This document shows, piece by piece, positions 1 to 5,992 of a stretch of 11,008 nt of DNA. The notes under the pieces were generated by a model. It saw nothing but the letters and a program-made list of their open reading frames with translations, was not told where the DNA came from and made no database searches. How positions within the stretch are numbered: position 1 is the first letter of the stretch; every line of letters begins with the position of its first letter. The position numbers were made by a program, and so were the translations under genes. The stretch comes from Kiritimatiellia bacterium (GTDB taxonomy: Bacteria > Verrucomicrobiota > Kiritimatiellia > CAIQIC01 > Lenti-01): the NCBI GenBank assembly GCA_018432565.1, contig JAHDSS010000316.1, forward strand, positions 1 to 11,008. The letters run 5' to 3'.

Positions 1-200
1 AAGCCGACGCCGCCGAGGCCGATGGAAAACCCGCCGCCGACATCGGTGGCGACGATGGAAAGGCCGAGCGCGGTGGGCGGCACGGTGCGGCCGCCGACGT
101 AGTAGTCCTCCTCGCTGGTGTTGCGGCGGTAGTGGTACCAGCCGATGCCGAGGATGCCGGCCATGTAGAGGGCGAAGATGGCGTAGTCGAGCAGGTTCAT
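1..200 (-). CDS. Sodium:solute symporter (SSS family), N-terminal part
   Basis: Only the first 66 codons are in the window; the gene continues past the left edge. The protein starts [20 protein letters not shown], a first membrane helix, followed by a short loop with the pattern [16 protein letters not shown] and then [20 protein letters not shown]. This YYVGGR...P...S..AT...G layout is the classic start of SSS-family secondary transporters, which bring in small solutes with sodium. The substrate cannot be read from this fragment. The start ATG (198-200) overlaps the stop of the aminomutase gene in an ATGA, and a GAGGTG ribosome-binding site sits five bases upstream, so it is translated with kamA. 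Its place in the operon suggests it moves lysine, beta-lysine or a related compound, which is inference only. Confidence 0.85.
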   Translation of the reverse strand, partial: MNLLDYAIFALYMAGILGIGWYHYRRNTSEEDYYVGGRTVPPTALGLSIVATDVGGGFSIGLGGVG

Positions 201-1579
201 GCGGGCACCTCGCCGGAGGGGGCCGGGCCGGGCGTCTCTTCACCGGGTTCGGCATCGGATTCCTCACCGTTGCCGTCGGTCCGGCGGTTGAGGCGCTCGT
301 TGTTTTCGGGGGTGAGGGCAATGGCGTCGTCGTAGTCCGCAAGGAGCTGGGCGATGCCGATGGCCTGGAATTCCTCGGCGGGATTGACGTTGAGTTCGAG
401 CTGGCAGCGGTCGCAGTTGCGGTCGCAGAAGATGGGCTCGTAGGAATCGGGTTCCTTGTAGGTGGTGATGACGCCTTCGTAGTTGCGCAGGACGACCTTG
501 TTGGTGGACCAGGAGATGAGATAGTTGGGCATGACGGGGATCTTGCCGCCGCCGCCGGGCGCGTCGATGACGTAGGTGGGCACGCAGAAGCCGCTGGTAT
601 GGCCGATGAGGCCTTCGAGGATTTCGATGCCCTTGCCGACGGGGGTGCGGAAGTGGCCGAGGCCTTCGGAGAGGTCGCACTGGTAGAGGTAATAGGGGCG
701 GACGCAGTTCTGGACCAGCTTGTGGACCAGCGCGCGCATGATGCGCAGGCAGTCGTTGACGCCGGCCAAGAGCACGGACTGGTTGCCGAGGGGAATGCCC
801 GCGTCCGCGAGTTTGGCCAGGGCGTCGCGGGCGGATTTGGTCAGTTCGCGGGGGTGGTTGAAATGGGTGTTGATCCACAGGGGATGGTGGCGGCGGAGCA
901 TGGCGACAAGGCTGTCGGTGATGCGGTAGGGCAGCACGACGGGGGTGCGCGTGCCGATGCGGATGACTTCGACGTGCGGGATGGCCCGCAGTTCGCCGAG
1001 CAGCCAGTCGAGTTCGGAGTCGGGCAGCAGGAAGGGGTCGCCGCCGCTGAGCAGGACATCGCGGACGGCGGGAGTGTTGCGGATATAGTCGAGGCCGGCC
1101 CGGATGTCGGCGCGGCCGGGAAAACTGTCCACGTCGCCGACGCGGCGCTTGCGGGTGCAGTGGCGGCAGTACATGGCGCACATGTTGCTGACAAGGAAGA
1201 GGACGCGGTCGGGGTAGCGGTGGGTGATGCAGGGGGCGGGGCTGTCGGCGTCCTCGTGCAGCGGATCGGCGAGATCGCAGTTCTGGATCCGCAATTCGAG
1301 GGGGGAGGGAAAGGCCTGGCGGAAGACGGGATCGTTTTCGATGTTGGCCGGGTCGATGAGCGAGAGGTAGTAGGGCGTGATGGACATCGGGAACTTGGCG
1401 ACGGTGTCCGCGAACTCCTGCCGCTGCTCGCCGGGCAGGGCGATGCCCAGCAGGCGTTCAAAGGTATCGAGGTCGCGGACGGCGTGGCGCATCTGCCAGT
1501 GCCAGTCGCGCCAGTTGGCCACGGCGGCGGATTCGTCGAGGCGGCGGGTGATCTGCTGCTGTCGGGGGCTCCAGGTCAT
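197..1579 (-). CDS. kamA: Lysine 2,3-aminomutase (radical SAM, PLP)
   Basis: Converts L-lysine to L-beta-lysine using S-adenosylmethionine, a [4Fe-4S] cluster and pyridoxal phosphate. The 460-residue protein has the cluster motif CAMYCRHC (C134, C138, C141). Compared with the clostridial SB4 enzyme, numbering is shifted by nine, and the key residues line up: D302 and D339 match the lysine-binding D293 and D330, K346 in DAPGGGGK matches the PLP lysine K337, and C277 matches zinc ligand C268. Further cysteines C385, C389 and C392 match the C-terminal zinc site. Glutamate 2,3-aminomutase carries Lys and Asn at the two Asp positions, and EpmB lacks the C-terminal region, so lysine aminomutase is the best call. 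An acidic, Pro/Glu-rich tail of about 26 residues is extra. The start ATG overlaps the MarR stop (ATGA) with AGGA eight bases upstream. Beta-lysine may feed osmolyte synthesis or lysine degradation; no ablB acetyltransferase is in view. Confidence 0.93.
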   Translation of the reverse strand: MTWSPRQQQITRRLDESAAVANWRDWHWQMRHAVRDLDTFERLLGIALPGEQRQEFADTVAKFPMSITPYYLSLIDPANIENDPVFRQAFPSPLELRIQNCDLADPLHEDADSPAPCITHRYPDRVLFLVSNMCAMYCRHCTRKRRVGDVDSFPGRADIRAGLDYIRNTPAVRDVLLSGGDPFLLPDSELDWLLGELRAIPHVEVIRIGTRTPVVLPYRITDSLVAMLRRHHPLWINTHFNHPRELTKSARDALAKLADAGIPLGNQSVLLAGVNDCLRIMRALVHKLVQNCVRPYYLYQCDLSEGLGHFRTPVGKGIEILEGLIGHTSGFCVPTYVIDAPGGGGKIPVMPNYLISWSTNKVVLRNYEGVITTYKEPDSYEPIFCDRNCDRCQLELNVNPAEEFQAIGIAQLLADYDDAIALTPENNERLNRRTDGNGEESDAEPGEETPGPAPSGEVPA

Positions 1580-2118
1580 GAGGGGGATCCTTGAATAGAG
1601 GCTTCGATGGCTCCGGGTGGGAGCAGGTTGGGGGAAGCGTCGATATGACGGGCTTCCATCAGGTCCACCACGCGATCCAGGGATCGGGCAATGGTGGCCT
1701 GTTCCGGTTCGGGCAGGCGGCGGAGGGCATCCGCCAGGCGATCCTGCAGCAGGGAGGGCGCGGACTCCACGACGCGGCGGCCGGCGGCACTCAAGGCCAA
1801 CGCCACGCGTCGGCGATCCTCCTCATCCCGTTTGCGGGTGAGCAGTCCCTTGGCTTCCAGGCGGTCCACGATGCCGTTGACGGTGCTGTTGGACAGATTG
1901 ACGGTTCGGCTCAAGGCCATCAGGGTCATGTCCTCCTGTTCGGCCAGGGCATGCAGACAAAGCAGCTGGGGAAGGGTGACGGCCAGATCGGAATGAATCT
2001 TCCTGGAATGCAGATCCACGGCCCGCATGATGTTGCGGATCGAGCGCAAAATCTGCATGTCGGGCGTTGGGGGCGGTCGGGAAGCCGGGTTGGAACAGAC
2101 TGGAGGAGAGGCAATCAT
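1576..2118 (-). CDS. MarR-family transcriptional regulator
   Basis: A 180-residue winged-helix DNA-binding protein, likely dimeric and cytoplasmic. The core runs from about residue 45 ([12 protein letters not shown]) through the helix-turn-helix ([30 protein letters not shown]) to the wing [20 protein letters not shown], the standard MarR pattern with the DxRR wing signature. The first 20 residues are Pro/Ser-rich and not part of the fold; a second ATG at residue 21 (codon ending at 2058) begins right at the first helix and would give a more usual 160-residue protein. Neither start has a Shine-Dalgarno site. It overlaps kamA by four bases and is first in the operon, so it probably controls kamA and the symporter as well as itself. 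The palindromes at 2192-2236 and the inverted repeat at 2113-2134 are its likely sites. The ligand is unknown; lysine or beta-lysine are reasonable guesses. Confidence 0.9.
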   Translation of the reverse strand: MIASPPVCSNPASRPPPTPDMQILRSIRNIMRAVDLHSRKIHSDLAVTLPQLLCLHALAEQEDMTLMALSRTVNLSNSTVNGIVDRLEAKGLLTRKRDEEDRRRVALALSAAGRRVVESAPSLLQDRLADALRRLPEPEQATIARSLDRVVDLMEARHIDASPNLLPPGAIEASIQGSPS

Positions 2119-2134
2119 TCGTATGCGAATTATT
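2113..2134. promoter_or_regulatory. Imperfect inverted repeat over the MarR start codon
   Basis: A 22-base inverted repeat with inner arms ATTCG and CGAAT, outer arms AAT and ATT, a TATG centre and one mismatched pair between the arms. It covers the annotated MarR start codon and the candidate -10 box. A bound dimer here would block transcription or translation start. Its sequence differs from the twin palindromes upstream, so it may be a different site or chance. Confidence 0.35.
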
Positions 2135-2157
2135 GCGGGTTTTGGTCAGAAAACCAA
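2129..2157 (-). promoter_or_regulatory. Candidate promoter for the MarR-kamA-symporter operon
   Basis: Read on the minus strand, TTGGTT (2157-2152) lies 17 bases before AATAAT (2134-2129), five of six matches to the -10 consensus, and ten bases before the annotated MarR ATG. The -35 is weak. A rival -10, TATAAA, lies within the distal palindrome (plus-strand positions 2199-2204) and would give a longer leader. Which one is used cannot be decided from sequence. Confidence 0.35.
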
Positions 2158-2191
2158 GCCCAAAAGGCCAACAGCCGGATGAAAGAGGATT

Positions 2192-2213
2192 TATGGTATT
2201 TATAACTACCATA
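2192..2213. promoter_or_regulatory. Operator-like palindrome, imperfect copy
   Basis: A 22-base near-palindrome sharing 19 of 22 positions with the perfect palindrome just to its right. Arms are TATGGT and ACCATA around a TTATAA core; two of the 22 positions break its own symmetry. Its start is 23 bases from that of its neighbour, so the two sites lie on nearly the same face of the helix, about two turns apart. Likely a second, weaker site for the same dimeric regulator, most simply the MarR protein encoded next to it. Confidence 0.6.
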
Positions 2214-2214
2214 G

Positions 2215-2236
2215 TATGGTTGTTATAACAACCATA
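2215..2236. promoter_or_regulatory. Operator-like perfect 22-bp palindrome
   Basis: A perfect palindrome made of the arm TATGGTTGTTA and its exact reverse complement, with no spacer. It is strikingly AT-rich for this genome. It sits 97-118 bases upstream of the MarR start and 28 bases after the hycI stop. Length and symmetry suit a MarR-type dimer site. It is not a terminator: the stem is AT-rich and no U-tract follows. Confidence 0.65.
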
Positions 2237-2264
2237 ATGGTGCAGTCGGCGGAGAGAGCGGGAT

Positions 2265-2687
2265 TCAGGGAATGCAGTTTCGGTCGAGGGAGCGGGCGAG
2301 GGTCTTGAGGGCGGCGCGCACGGGAGGGGAGAGGCGGGTGCCGGGGGTGGTGGGGCCGGGCTGGATGCCGAGGATGATGATCCGACCGGCGCCATCGGAG
2401 AGGTAGGCGGCGAGCTGGCCGAGCGATCCGGCATGGGTGCCGAAATCGCCGGAGGCGATGGCGGAGGGATCGAGGCGTTGAAGCGTGCCGGGGGGCATGC
2501 CGAGATCGGCGGCGTCGAGGAGTACCAGGGTGTCGGGGTGCAGGCGGCGGACGAGGCCGGTGAAGTTCTCAGGGGCGGTGGCGGCATTGAAGCATCGCCA
2601 GCCGGGATGGCGGAAGGCGCGGGCGAAGACAGGGCCGAGCGCGTCATCGCCGTGGCGGGGATTGCCGATGCCGAGGAGGAGGTTCAT
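2265..2687 (-). CDS. hycI: [NiFe]-hydrogenase maturation protease, HycI type
   Basis: A 140-residue endopeptidase that clips the C-terminal tail of a [NiFe]-hydrogenase large subunit once nickel is in place. It opens with GIGNPRHGDDALGP, then TAPENF, LLDAADLGMPPG, GTHAGSLGQL and ILGIQP, the same order as E. coli HycI (GDDGAGP, SAPEN, DATDMGLNPG, TTHN, LGIQP). The nickel-sensing residues D16, D62 and H90 of HycI correspond to D15, D58 and H85 here, so it should be active. The HycI pattern suggests a group 4 (membrane, energy-converting or formate-linked) hydrogenase as target. No hydrogenase subunit lies in this window, so the gene is detached from its partner. No Shine-Dalgarno is visible; the start is preceded by a long run of C on the coding strand. 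The G-rich repeats lie directly upstream. Confidence 0.88.
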   Translation of the reverse strand: MNLLLGIGNPRHGDDALGPVFARAFRHPGWRCFNAATAPENFTGLVRRLHPDTLVLLDAADLGMPPGTLQRLDPSAIASGDFGTHAGSLGQLAAYLSDGAGRIIILGIQPGPTTPGTRLSPPVRAALKTLARSLDRNCIP

Positions 2688-2714
2688 GGGGGGGGTGGAG
2701 GCAGAAGGGGGACA

Positions 2715-2745
2715 GGGTTCAGGGTTCGGGGTTCAGGGGGGGGGG
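2715..2745 (+). repeat. GGGTTCR heptamer repeat, G-quadruplex-type
   Basis: Three heptamers (GGGTTCA, GGGTTCG, GGGTTCA) run into a stretch of ten G. Four G-runs of three or more are separated by loops of three to four bases, the standard pattern for an intramolecular G-quadruplex on the plus strand. It lies 28-58 bases upstream of the hycI start, on the template side for that gene, so it would be in the DNA template strand ahead of the start. Confidence 0.7.
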
Positions 2746-2770
2746 CGGTTTGGCGGAACTGATTCACCCA

Positions 2771-2992
2771 CGGGGCAAGCCCGTGGGGGTCTGGGGAGAA
2801 AGAGAACGCACGGGGCAAGCTCGTGGGGGTTTGGGGAGAAAGAGAACGCATGGGGCAAGCCCGTGGGGGGTTGGGGAGAGGGACTACGCATGGGGCAAGG
2901 CCATGGGGGGGCTGGGGAGAAAGAGGACGCATGGGGCCAGCTCGTGGGGGTCTGGGAGAGGGACTACGCATGGGGCAAGGCCATGGAGGTCT
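2771..2992. repeat. 40-bp tandem repeat, five full units and a partial sixth
   Basis: Units begin at 2771, 2811, 2851, 2891, 2932 and 2971, with lengths 40, 40, 40, 41, 39 and a cut-off last copy. The consensus is a YGGGGCAAGCCCGTGGGGG half followed by a purine-rich half that comes in two versions, GAGAAAGAGAACGCA or GAGAGGGACTACGCA. Each unit holds a short inverted repeat around GCAAG. Since 40 is not a multiple of three, a reading frame changes phase each unit, and open frames through it are not persuasive as genes. The whole stretch 2688-3053 has no convincing gene: it holds this repeat, the heptamer repeat and the terminator. The array has no spacers unlike each other, so it is not CRISPR. 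Confidence 0.92.
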
Positions 2993-3006
2993 GAGAGGTC
3001 CGGATG

Positions 3007-3033
3007 AAAAAGGCCGCCGCGGAAGCGGCGGCC
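3007..3033 (-). terminator. Intrinsic terminator after the rubrerythrin-ferredoxin unit
   Basis: A perfect nine-pair GC stem (GGCCGCCGC, 3012-3020, with GCGGCGGCC, 3025-3033) and a four-base loop. Read on the minus strand it is followed at once by five T (plus-strand A at 3007-3011), giving a Rho-independent terminator 21 bases past the ferredoxin stop. Confidence 0.88.
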
Positions 3034-3053
3034 GTGAACCGAATCCGGCGAAT

Positions 3054-3242
3054 CTAGCCGAGCTTGATGGCGGAGACGGGGCAGCTGTCGGCGGCTTCCT
3101 TGGCGGATGCTTCGGCAGCGGCGGGAACTTCTTCGGCCTTGGCGTGGGCCAGGCCGTCATCGCCCATTTCAAAGACGTCGGGAGCGATGTCGGCGCAGAG
3201 TGTGCAGCCGGTGCAGAGGGAACCATCTACGGATGCGGTCAT
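3054..3242 (-). CDS. Single-cluster [4Fe-4S] ferredoxin
   Basis: A 62-residue soluble electron carrier. Cysteines at C10, C13 and C16 (LCTGCTLC) and C54 in a CPVSAI ending bind one [4Fe-4S] cluster; the stretch between them is Ala/Glu-rich and lacks a second CxxCxxC, which sets it apart from two-cluster clostridial ferredoxins and matches the Thermotoga/Desulfovibrio one-cluster type. The frame is open further upstream, but the ATG ending at 3242 has the purine run AAAGGA eight to nine bases before it and gives the normal family length. It follows rubrerythrin by 38 bases and precedes a strong terminator, so the two form one transcript. It may pass electrons to rubrerythrin or other anaerobic redox enzymes; the partner is inference. 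Confidence 0.92.
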   Translation of the reverse strand: MTASVDGSLCTGCTLCADIAPDVFEMGDDGLAHAKAEEVPAAAEASAKEAADSCPVSAIKLG

Positions 3243-3280
3243 GGGGATTTCCTTTCGGGGTTGTGACTTTCCAGAGTGTA

Positions 3281-3856
3281 TTACCAGTTTTCGCCCAGGA
3301 GTTCGAAATGGGCCTGGGGGTGGAGGCAGGCGGGACAGAGTTTGGGGGCTTCCTTGGCCTCGTGGAGGTAGCCGCAGTTGATGCAGCGCCAGACGACGAC
3401 GCCGTCGCGCTTGAAGACCTTGCCTTCGGAGAGGTTCTGCCAGAGGTCGAGATAGCGTTTTTCGTGCTGTTTTTCGGCCACGCAGACCTTGTCCCAGAGA
3501 GTGGCGATTTCCTCGAAGCCCTCCTCGCGGGCGATGCGGGCGAATTCGGGGTAGAGTTCGGTCCATTCCTCGTGTTCACCGCCGGCAGCGGCCTGAAGAT
3601 TGTCGAGGGTGGAGCCGATGACGCCGGCGGGGTAGGCGGCGGTGATTTCGACCATGCCGCCTTCAAGGAAGCTGAAGAAGCGTTTGGCGTGTTCCTTTTC
3701 CTGGTTGGCGGTTTCCTCGAAGATGAGGGAGATCTGGACGAGGCCTTCCTTTTTGGCGGCGGAAGCGAAGTAGTTGTAGCGCATGCGGGCCTGGGATTCG
3801 CCGGCGAAGGAAGCGAGCAGATTTTTCTCGGTGCGGGTGCCTTTAATGCTCTTCAT
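3281..3856 (-). CDS. rbr: Rubrerythrin
   Basis: A non-haem di-iron peroxidase that reduces hydrogen peroxide to water in the cytoplasm of anaerobes. The 191-residue protein has the ferritin-like di-iron residues in the same register as Desulfovibrio rubrerythrin: E20 (GESQAR), E53 and H56 (QEKEH), E94 and E97 (EHEEW), E128 and H131 (AEKQH). A C-terminal rubredoxin-like iron site follows with C158/C161 (WRCINCGY) and C174/C177 (LCPACLHP). Length and order are standard for the full two-domain protein. The ATG has AAGGAGATG a short distance upstream. Its promoter probably lies within the end of accA (3915-3944), separating it from the envelope genes, and ferredoxin follows. The usual role is oxidative stress defence; a PerR-type operator was not seen. 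Confidence 0.96.
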   Translation of the reverse strand: MKSIKGTRTEKNLLASFAGESQARMRYNYFASAAKKEGLVQISLIFEETANQEKEHAKRFFSFLEGGMVEITAAYPAGVIGSTLDNLQAAAGGEHEEWTELYPEFARIAREEGFEEIATLWDKVCVAEKQHEKRYLDLWQNLSEGKVFKRDGVVVWRCINCGYLHEAKEAPKLCPACLHPQAHFELLGENW

Positions 3857-3905
3857 GAGGAATCATCTCCTTGGGTTATGGGGGCGGACGGCCCCGGGAC
3901 AGTAA

Positions 3906-4913
3906 TTATTGGTCAGTATCGGCCGGAATAGGCGGGGGTGTCAAGGCGGGAACGGGTCCCTCCTTGAAGACGCCCATGGCGCGGAATTTGGCGTAGCGCT
4001 GGTCGAGGAGGCGGGCGGGCGGGAGTTTGCCCAGGGCGTCGAGATGCCGGCGGATGGCGTCGCGGACGAGGCCGGCGGCGGCCTTGGGATCGGTGTGGGC
4101 GCCCCCGGGGGGTTCGGGGATGATGCCGTCGGCGATGCCGAGTTCGAGAAGGTCGGAGGCGGTGAGCTTGAGGGCGGCGGCGGCCTTGTCGGCGTGGGCG
4201 CGGTCTTTCCAGAGGATGGCGGCGCAGCCTTCGGGGGAGATGACGGAGTAGTAGGCGTATTCGAGGATGAGGATGCGGTTGGCGACGCCGATGCCGAGGG
4301 CGCCGCCGGAGCCGCCTTCGCCGATGACGACGGCGAGGATGGGGACGGGCAGGCGGAACATTTCGCGCAGGTTGACGGCGATGGCTTCGGCGACGTGGCG
4401 CTGTTCGCCCTCGATGCCGGGGAAGGCGCCGGGGGTGTCAATGAAGGTGACGATGGGGATGGAGAACTTGGCGGCGAGGCGCATGAGGCGGAGGGCCTTG
4501 CGGTAGCCTTCGGGGAAGGGGCAGCCGAAGTTGCAGGCGAGATTGCTTTTGGTGTCGCGGCCCTTCTGGGTGCCGAGGACCATGACGCGGCGGCCGTCGA
4601 TCCAGCCGAGGCCGCCGACGATGGACTGATCGTCGGAGAGGAGGCGGTCGCCGTGGAGTTCGTTGAAGCCGTCCACGATGGCGCCGATGTAGTCGCGGGT
4701 GTAGGGGCGGCGGGGGTGGCGGGCGACCATGACCTTCTGCCAGGGGGTGAGCCGGGCGTAGAGATCGCGGCGGGTGTCCTCGAGGCGGGCTTCAAGGCGG
4801 GCGACGTCCTGGGGGGAGTCCACGCCCTGTTCGGCGGAGAAGCGGCGGAGATCCTCGATCTGGTTCTGAAGGTCGAGGAGGGGTTTTTCGAATGGGAGAA
4901 TGTAGGCGGCCAC
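3906..4913 (-). CDS. accA: Acetyl-CoA carboxylase carboxyltransferase, alpha subunit
   Basis: With AccD it moves the carboxyl group from biotin to acetyl-CoA, giving malonyl-CoA for fatty-acid synthesis. The 335-residue protein opens VAAYILPFEKPLLDLQNQI, the standard AccA start, and carries GRDTKSNLACNFGCPFPEGY, FIDTPGAFPGIEGEQRH, GEGGSGGALGIG and YSVISPEGCAAILWKD, all AccA hallmarks of the crotonase-like fold. I chose the GTG at 4913: it begins the family-conserved sequence and has AAGGA eight bases upstream. The frame stays open to 5045, but that extension runs inside the transpeptidase gene and is Arg/His/Pro-rich with no family likeness. It starts 11 bases after the L,D-transpeptidase stop, so the two are probably co-transcribed. 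No accD is nearby. The Pro-rich last 15 codons contain the likely rbr promoter. Confidence 0.95.
   Translation of the reverse strand: MAAYILPFEKPLLDLQNQIEDLRRFSAEQGVDSPQDVARLEARLEDTRRDLYARLTPWQKVMVARHPRRPYTRDYIGAIVDGFNELHGDRLLSDDQSIVGGLGWIDGRRVMVLGTQKGRDTKSNLACNFGCPFPEGYRKALRLMRLAAKFSIPIVTFIDTPGAFPGIEGEQRHVAEAIAVNLREMFRLPVPILAVVIGEGGSGGALGIGVANRILILEYAYYSVISPEGCAAILWKDRAHADKAAAALKLTASDLLELGIADGIIPEPPGGAHTDPKAAAGLVRDAIRRHLDALGKLPPARLLDQRYAKFRAMGVFKEGPVPALTPPPIPADTDQ
3915..3944 (-). promoter_or_regulatory. Candidate sigma-70 promoter for rbr-ferredoxin
   Basis: On the minus strand a perfect TTGACA (3944-3939) is followed after 18 bases by GATACT (3920-3915), four of six matches to the -10 box. 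It lies within the last codons of accA and would start a leader of about 50 bases ending in the rbr Shine-Dalgarno site. Confidence 0.55.
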
Positions 4914-4924
4914 CGGTGGGATCC

Positions 4925-5965
4925 TTATTCGGTGATGGTGACAAGAGTCCCCTTGGGGAGGATGGTGTAGAGCTCTTCGATGTGGTCGTTGAGCAGGCGG
5001 ATGCAGCCGTCGCTGGCCTGGCTGCCGATGGAGTCGGGTTCCCAAGTGCCGTGGAGGCCGTAGCCGGGCAGGTCGAGGGCGAGCCAGTGGGTGCCGAGGA
5101 GGTTGTCGGGATGTCCGTAGGGGATGGCGGGGGCGCCGGGCTTGTGCCAGGCGGGGTGGACGATTTTGTCGGTGATCTTGAAGGTGCCGACGGGGGTTTT
5201 GCTGTTGCGGCCGGTGGCGGCGCGGTAGCGCTTGAAGAAGCGGCCGTCGAGGGTGACGAGGACGTCGTTGCGGGACTTGCTGACGGTGAGGGCGAAGACA
5301 TGCTGGTTGCCGTCGAACAGGCGGAGAGTTTCGCCGATGCGGATGATGGCGCCCTGGATATTGTTGGCCTTGGCGATGAGGGCGACGGGGGTGTTGTAGG
5401 TGGCGGCGAGCTTGCCGAGGTAGTCGCCGGACTGGACGACATGCTCGGTTTTTTCGGGCATGGGTCGCTGGGAGGCCAGCAGGGGCATGGCCAGATCGCT
5501 GAGGAAGCCTTCGATGCCGGGGTCTCCGGGGCGGGCCTCGAGGGCGGAGAGGGCGGCTTCGCGGGCGCCCTGGTAGTCCCCGCTGTCGAGGCGCTGGCGG
5601 GCGGTGGCGAAGGCGTCGTCGGCCTGGGCGGCGGCTTCGGGCGACAGCGGCGGGGGGGCGGGAGCCGTTTCCGGAGCGGCGGAGACCGGGGAAACGGGGG
5701 CGGGGGCTGGTGCCGGTGCCGGGACGGGGTCGGCGGATGTCGTGCTATCCGGGGCGGGGGCAGCGGGAGCCCCGGTTGCAACGGGGTCCGGAGCGGGCGC
5801 TTCGGATTCAGAGGCATCCGCCGGGGAGGTGCCGGCCCAGCGGATGAGCAGGAAGAGGCCGGCGAGGGCCAGCACGGCGAGGGTGACGAACAGGGCCGTC
5901 ATGCACCCGGCGCGCGACTTCTGCCGTTTCATCAGGTAAATATCGGGAATGGAATTGGGCGTCAT
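4925..5965 (-). CDS. Membrane-anchored LysM and L,D-transpeptidase (YkuD) protein
   Basis: A cell-wall enzyme likely to form 3-3 peptidoglycan cross-links or attach proteins to the wall from the periplasmic side. In order: a basic cytoplasmic start (KRQKSR), a membrane helix at about 22-42, an Ala/Pro/Ser-rich flexible linker to about 110, a TPR-like helical pair (about 113-157), a LysM domain (about 173-217, HVVQSGDYLGKLAATYNTP) and a YkuD catalytic domain to the end. The catalytic motif is present: H305 (LHGTW) and SDGCIRL with C321 and R323. Starts at residue 1 or residue 12 (MKRQKSR) are both possible; neither has a clear Shine-Dalgarno. It follows the kinase gene by 27 bases and precedes accA by 11, so it is part of the envelope cluster. 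The kinase may control it, which is inference. Confidence 0.92.
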   Translation of the reverse strand: MTPNSIPDIYLMKRQKSRAGCMTALFVTLAVLALAGLFLLIRWAGTSPADASESEAPAPDPVATGAPAAPAPDSTTSADPVPAPAPAPAPVSPVSAAPETAPAPPPLSPEAAAQADDAFATARQRLDSGDYQGAREAALSALEARPGDPGIEGFLSDLAMPLLASQRPMPEKTEHVVQSGDYLGKLAATYNTPVALIAKANNIQGAIIRIGETLRLFDGNQHVFALTVSKSRNDVLVTLDGRFFKRYRAATGRNSKTPVGTFKITDKIVHPAWHKPGAPAIPYGHPDNLLGTHWLALDLPGYGLHGTWEPDSIGSQASDGCIRLLNDHIEELYTILPKGTLVTITE

Positions 5966-5992
5966 GTCGGCGCGGGGGGGCTGGTTGGGATT

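Noticed and set aside
599..1594. A 331-codon plus-strand open frame opposite kamA
   Set aside because: kamA has every catalytic residue in place; the opposite frame is Gly/Ala/Val/Asp-rich with no recognisable motif.
2192..2236. Palindromes as a terminator for hycI
   Set aside because: Stems are AT-rich, the two copies are tandem, and no T-run follows on the minus strand; operator sites explain them better.
2771..2992. Possible CRISPR array
   Set aside because: Units are contiguous and similar over their whole length, with no unique spacers and no cas genes nearby.
2684..3266. Open frames in both directions through the tandem repeat that could encode a Pro- or Gly/Trp-rich repeat protein
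   Set aside because: The 40-base unit shifts the frame each copy, frames are open mainly because the sequence is G-rich and low in T, and there is no ribosome site or family match.
3054..3566. A 170-residue version of the ferredoxin
   Set aside because: The extra N-terminal part is Arg/Pro-rich and runs out of frame through rubrerythrin; the 62-residue form has a ribosome site and normal family length.
4914..5045. AccA start at the upstream ATG (5045)
   Set aside because: The added 44 residues overlap the transpeptidase gene and match nothing in AccA; the GTG at 4913 begins the conserved sequence after AAGGA.
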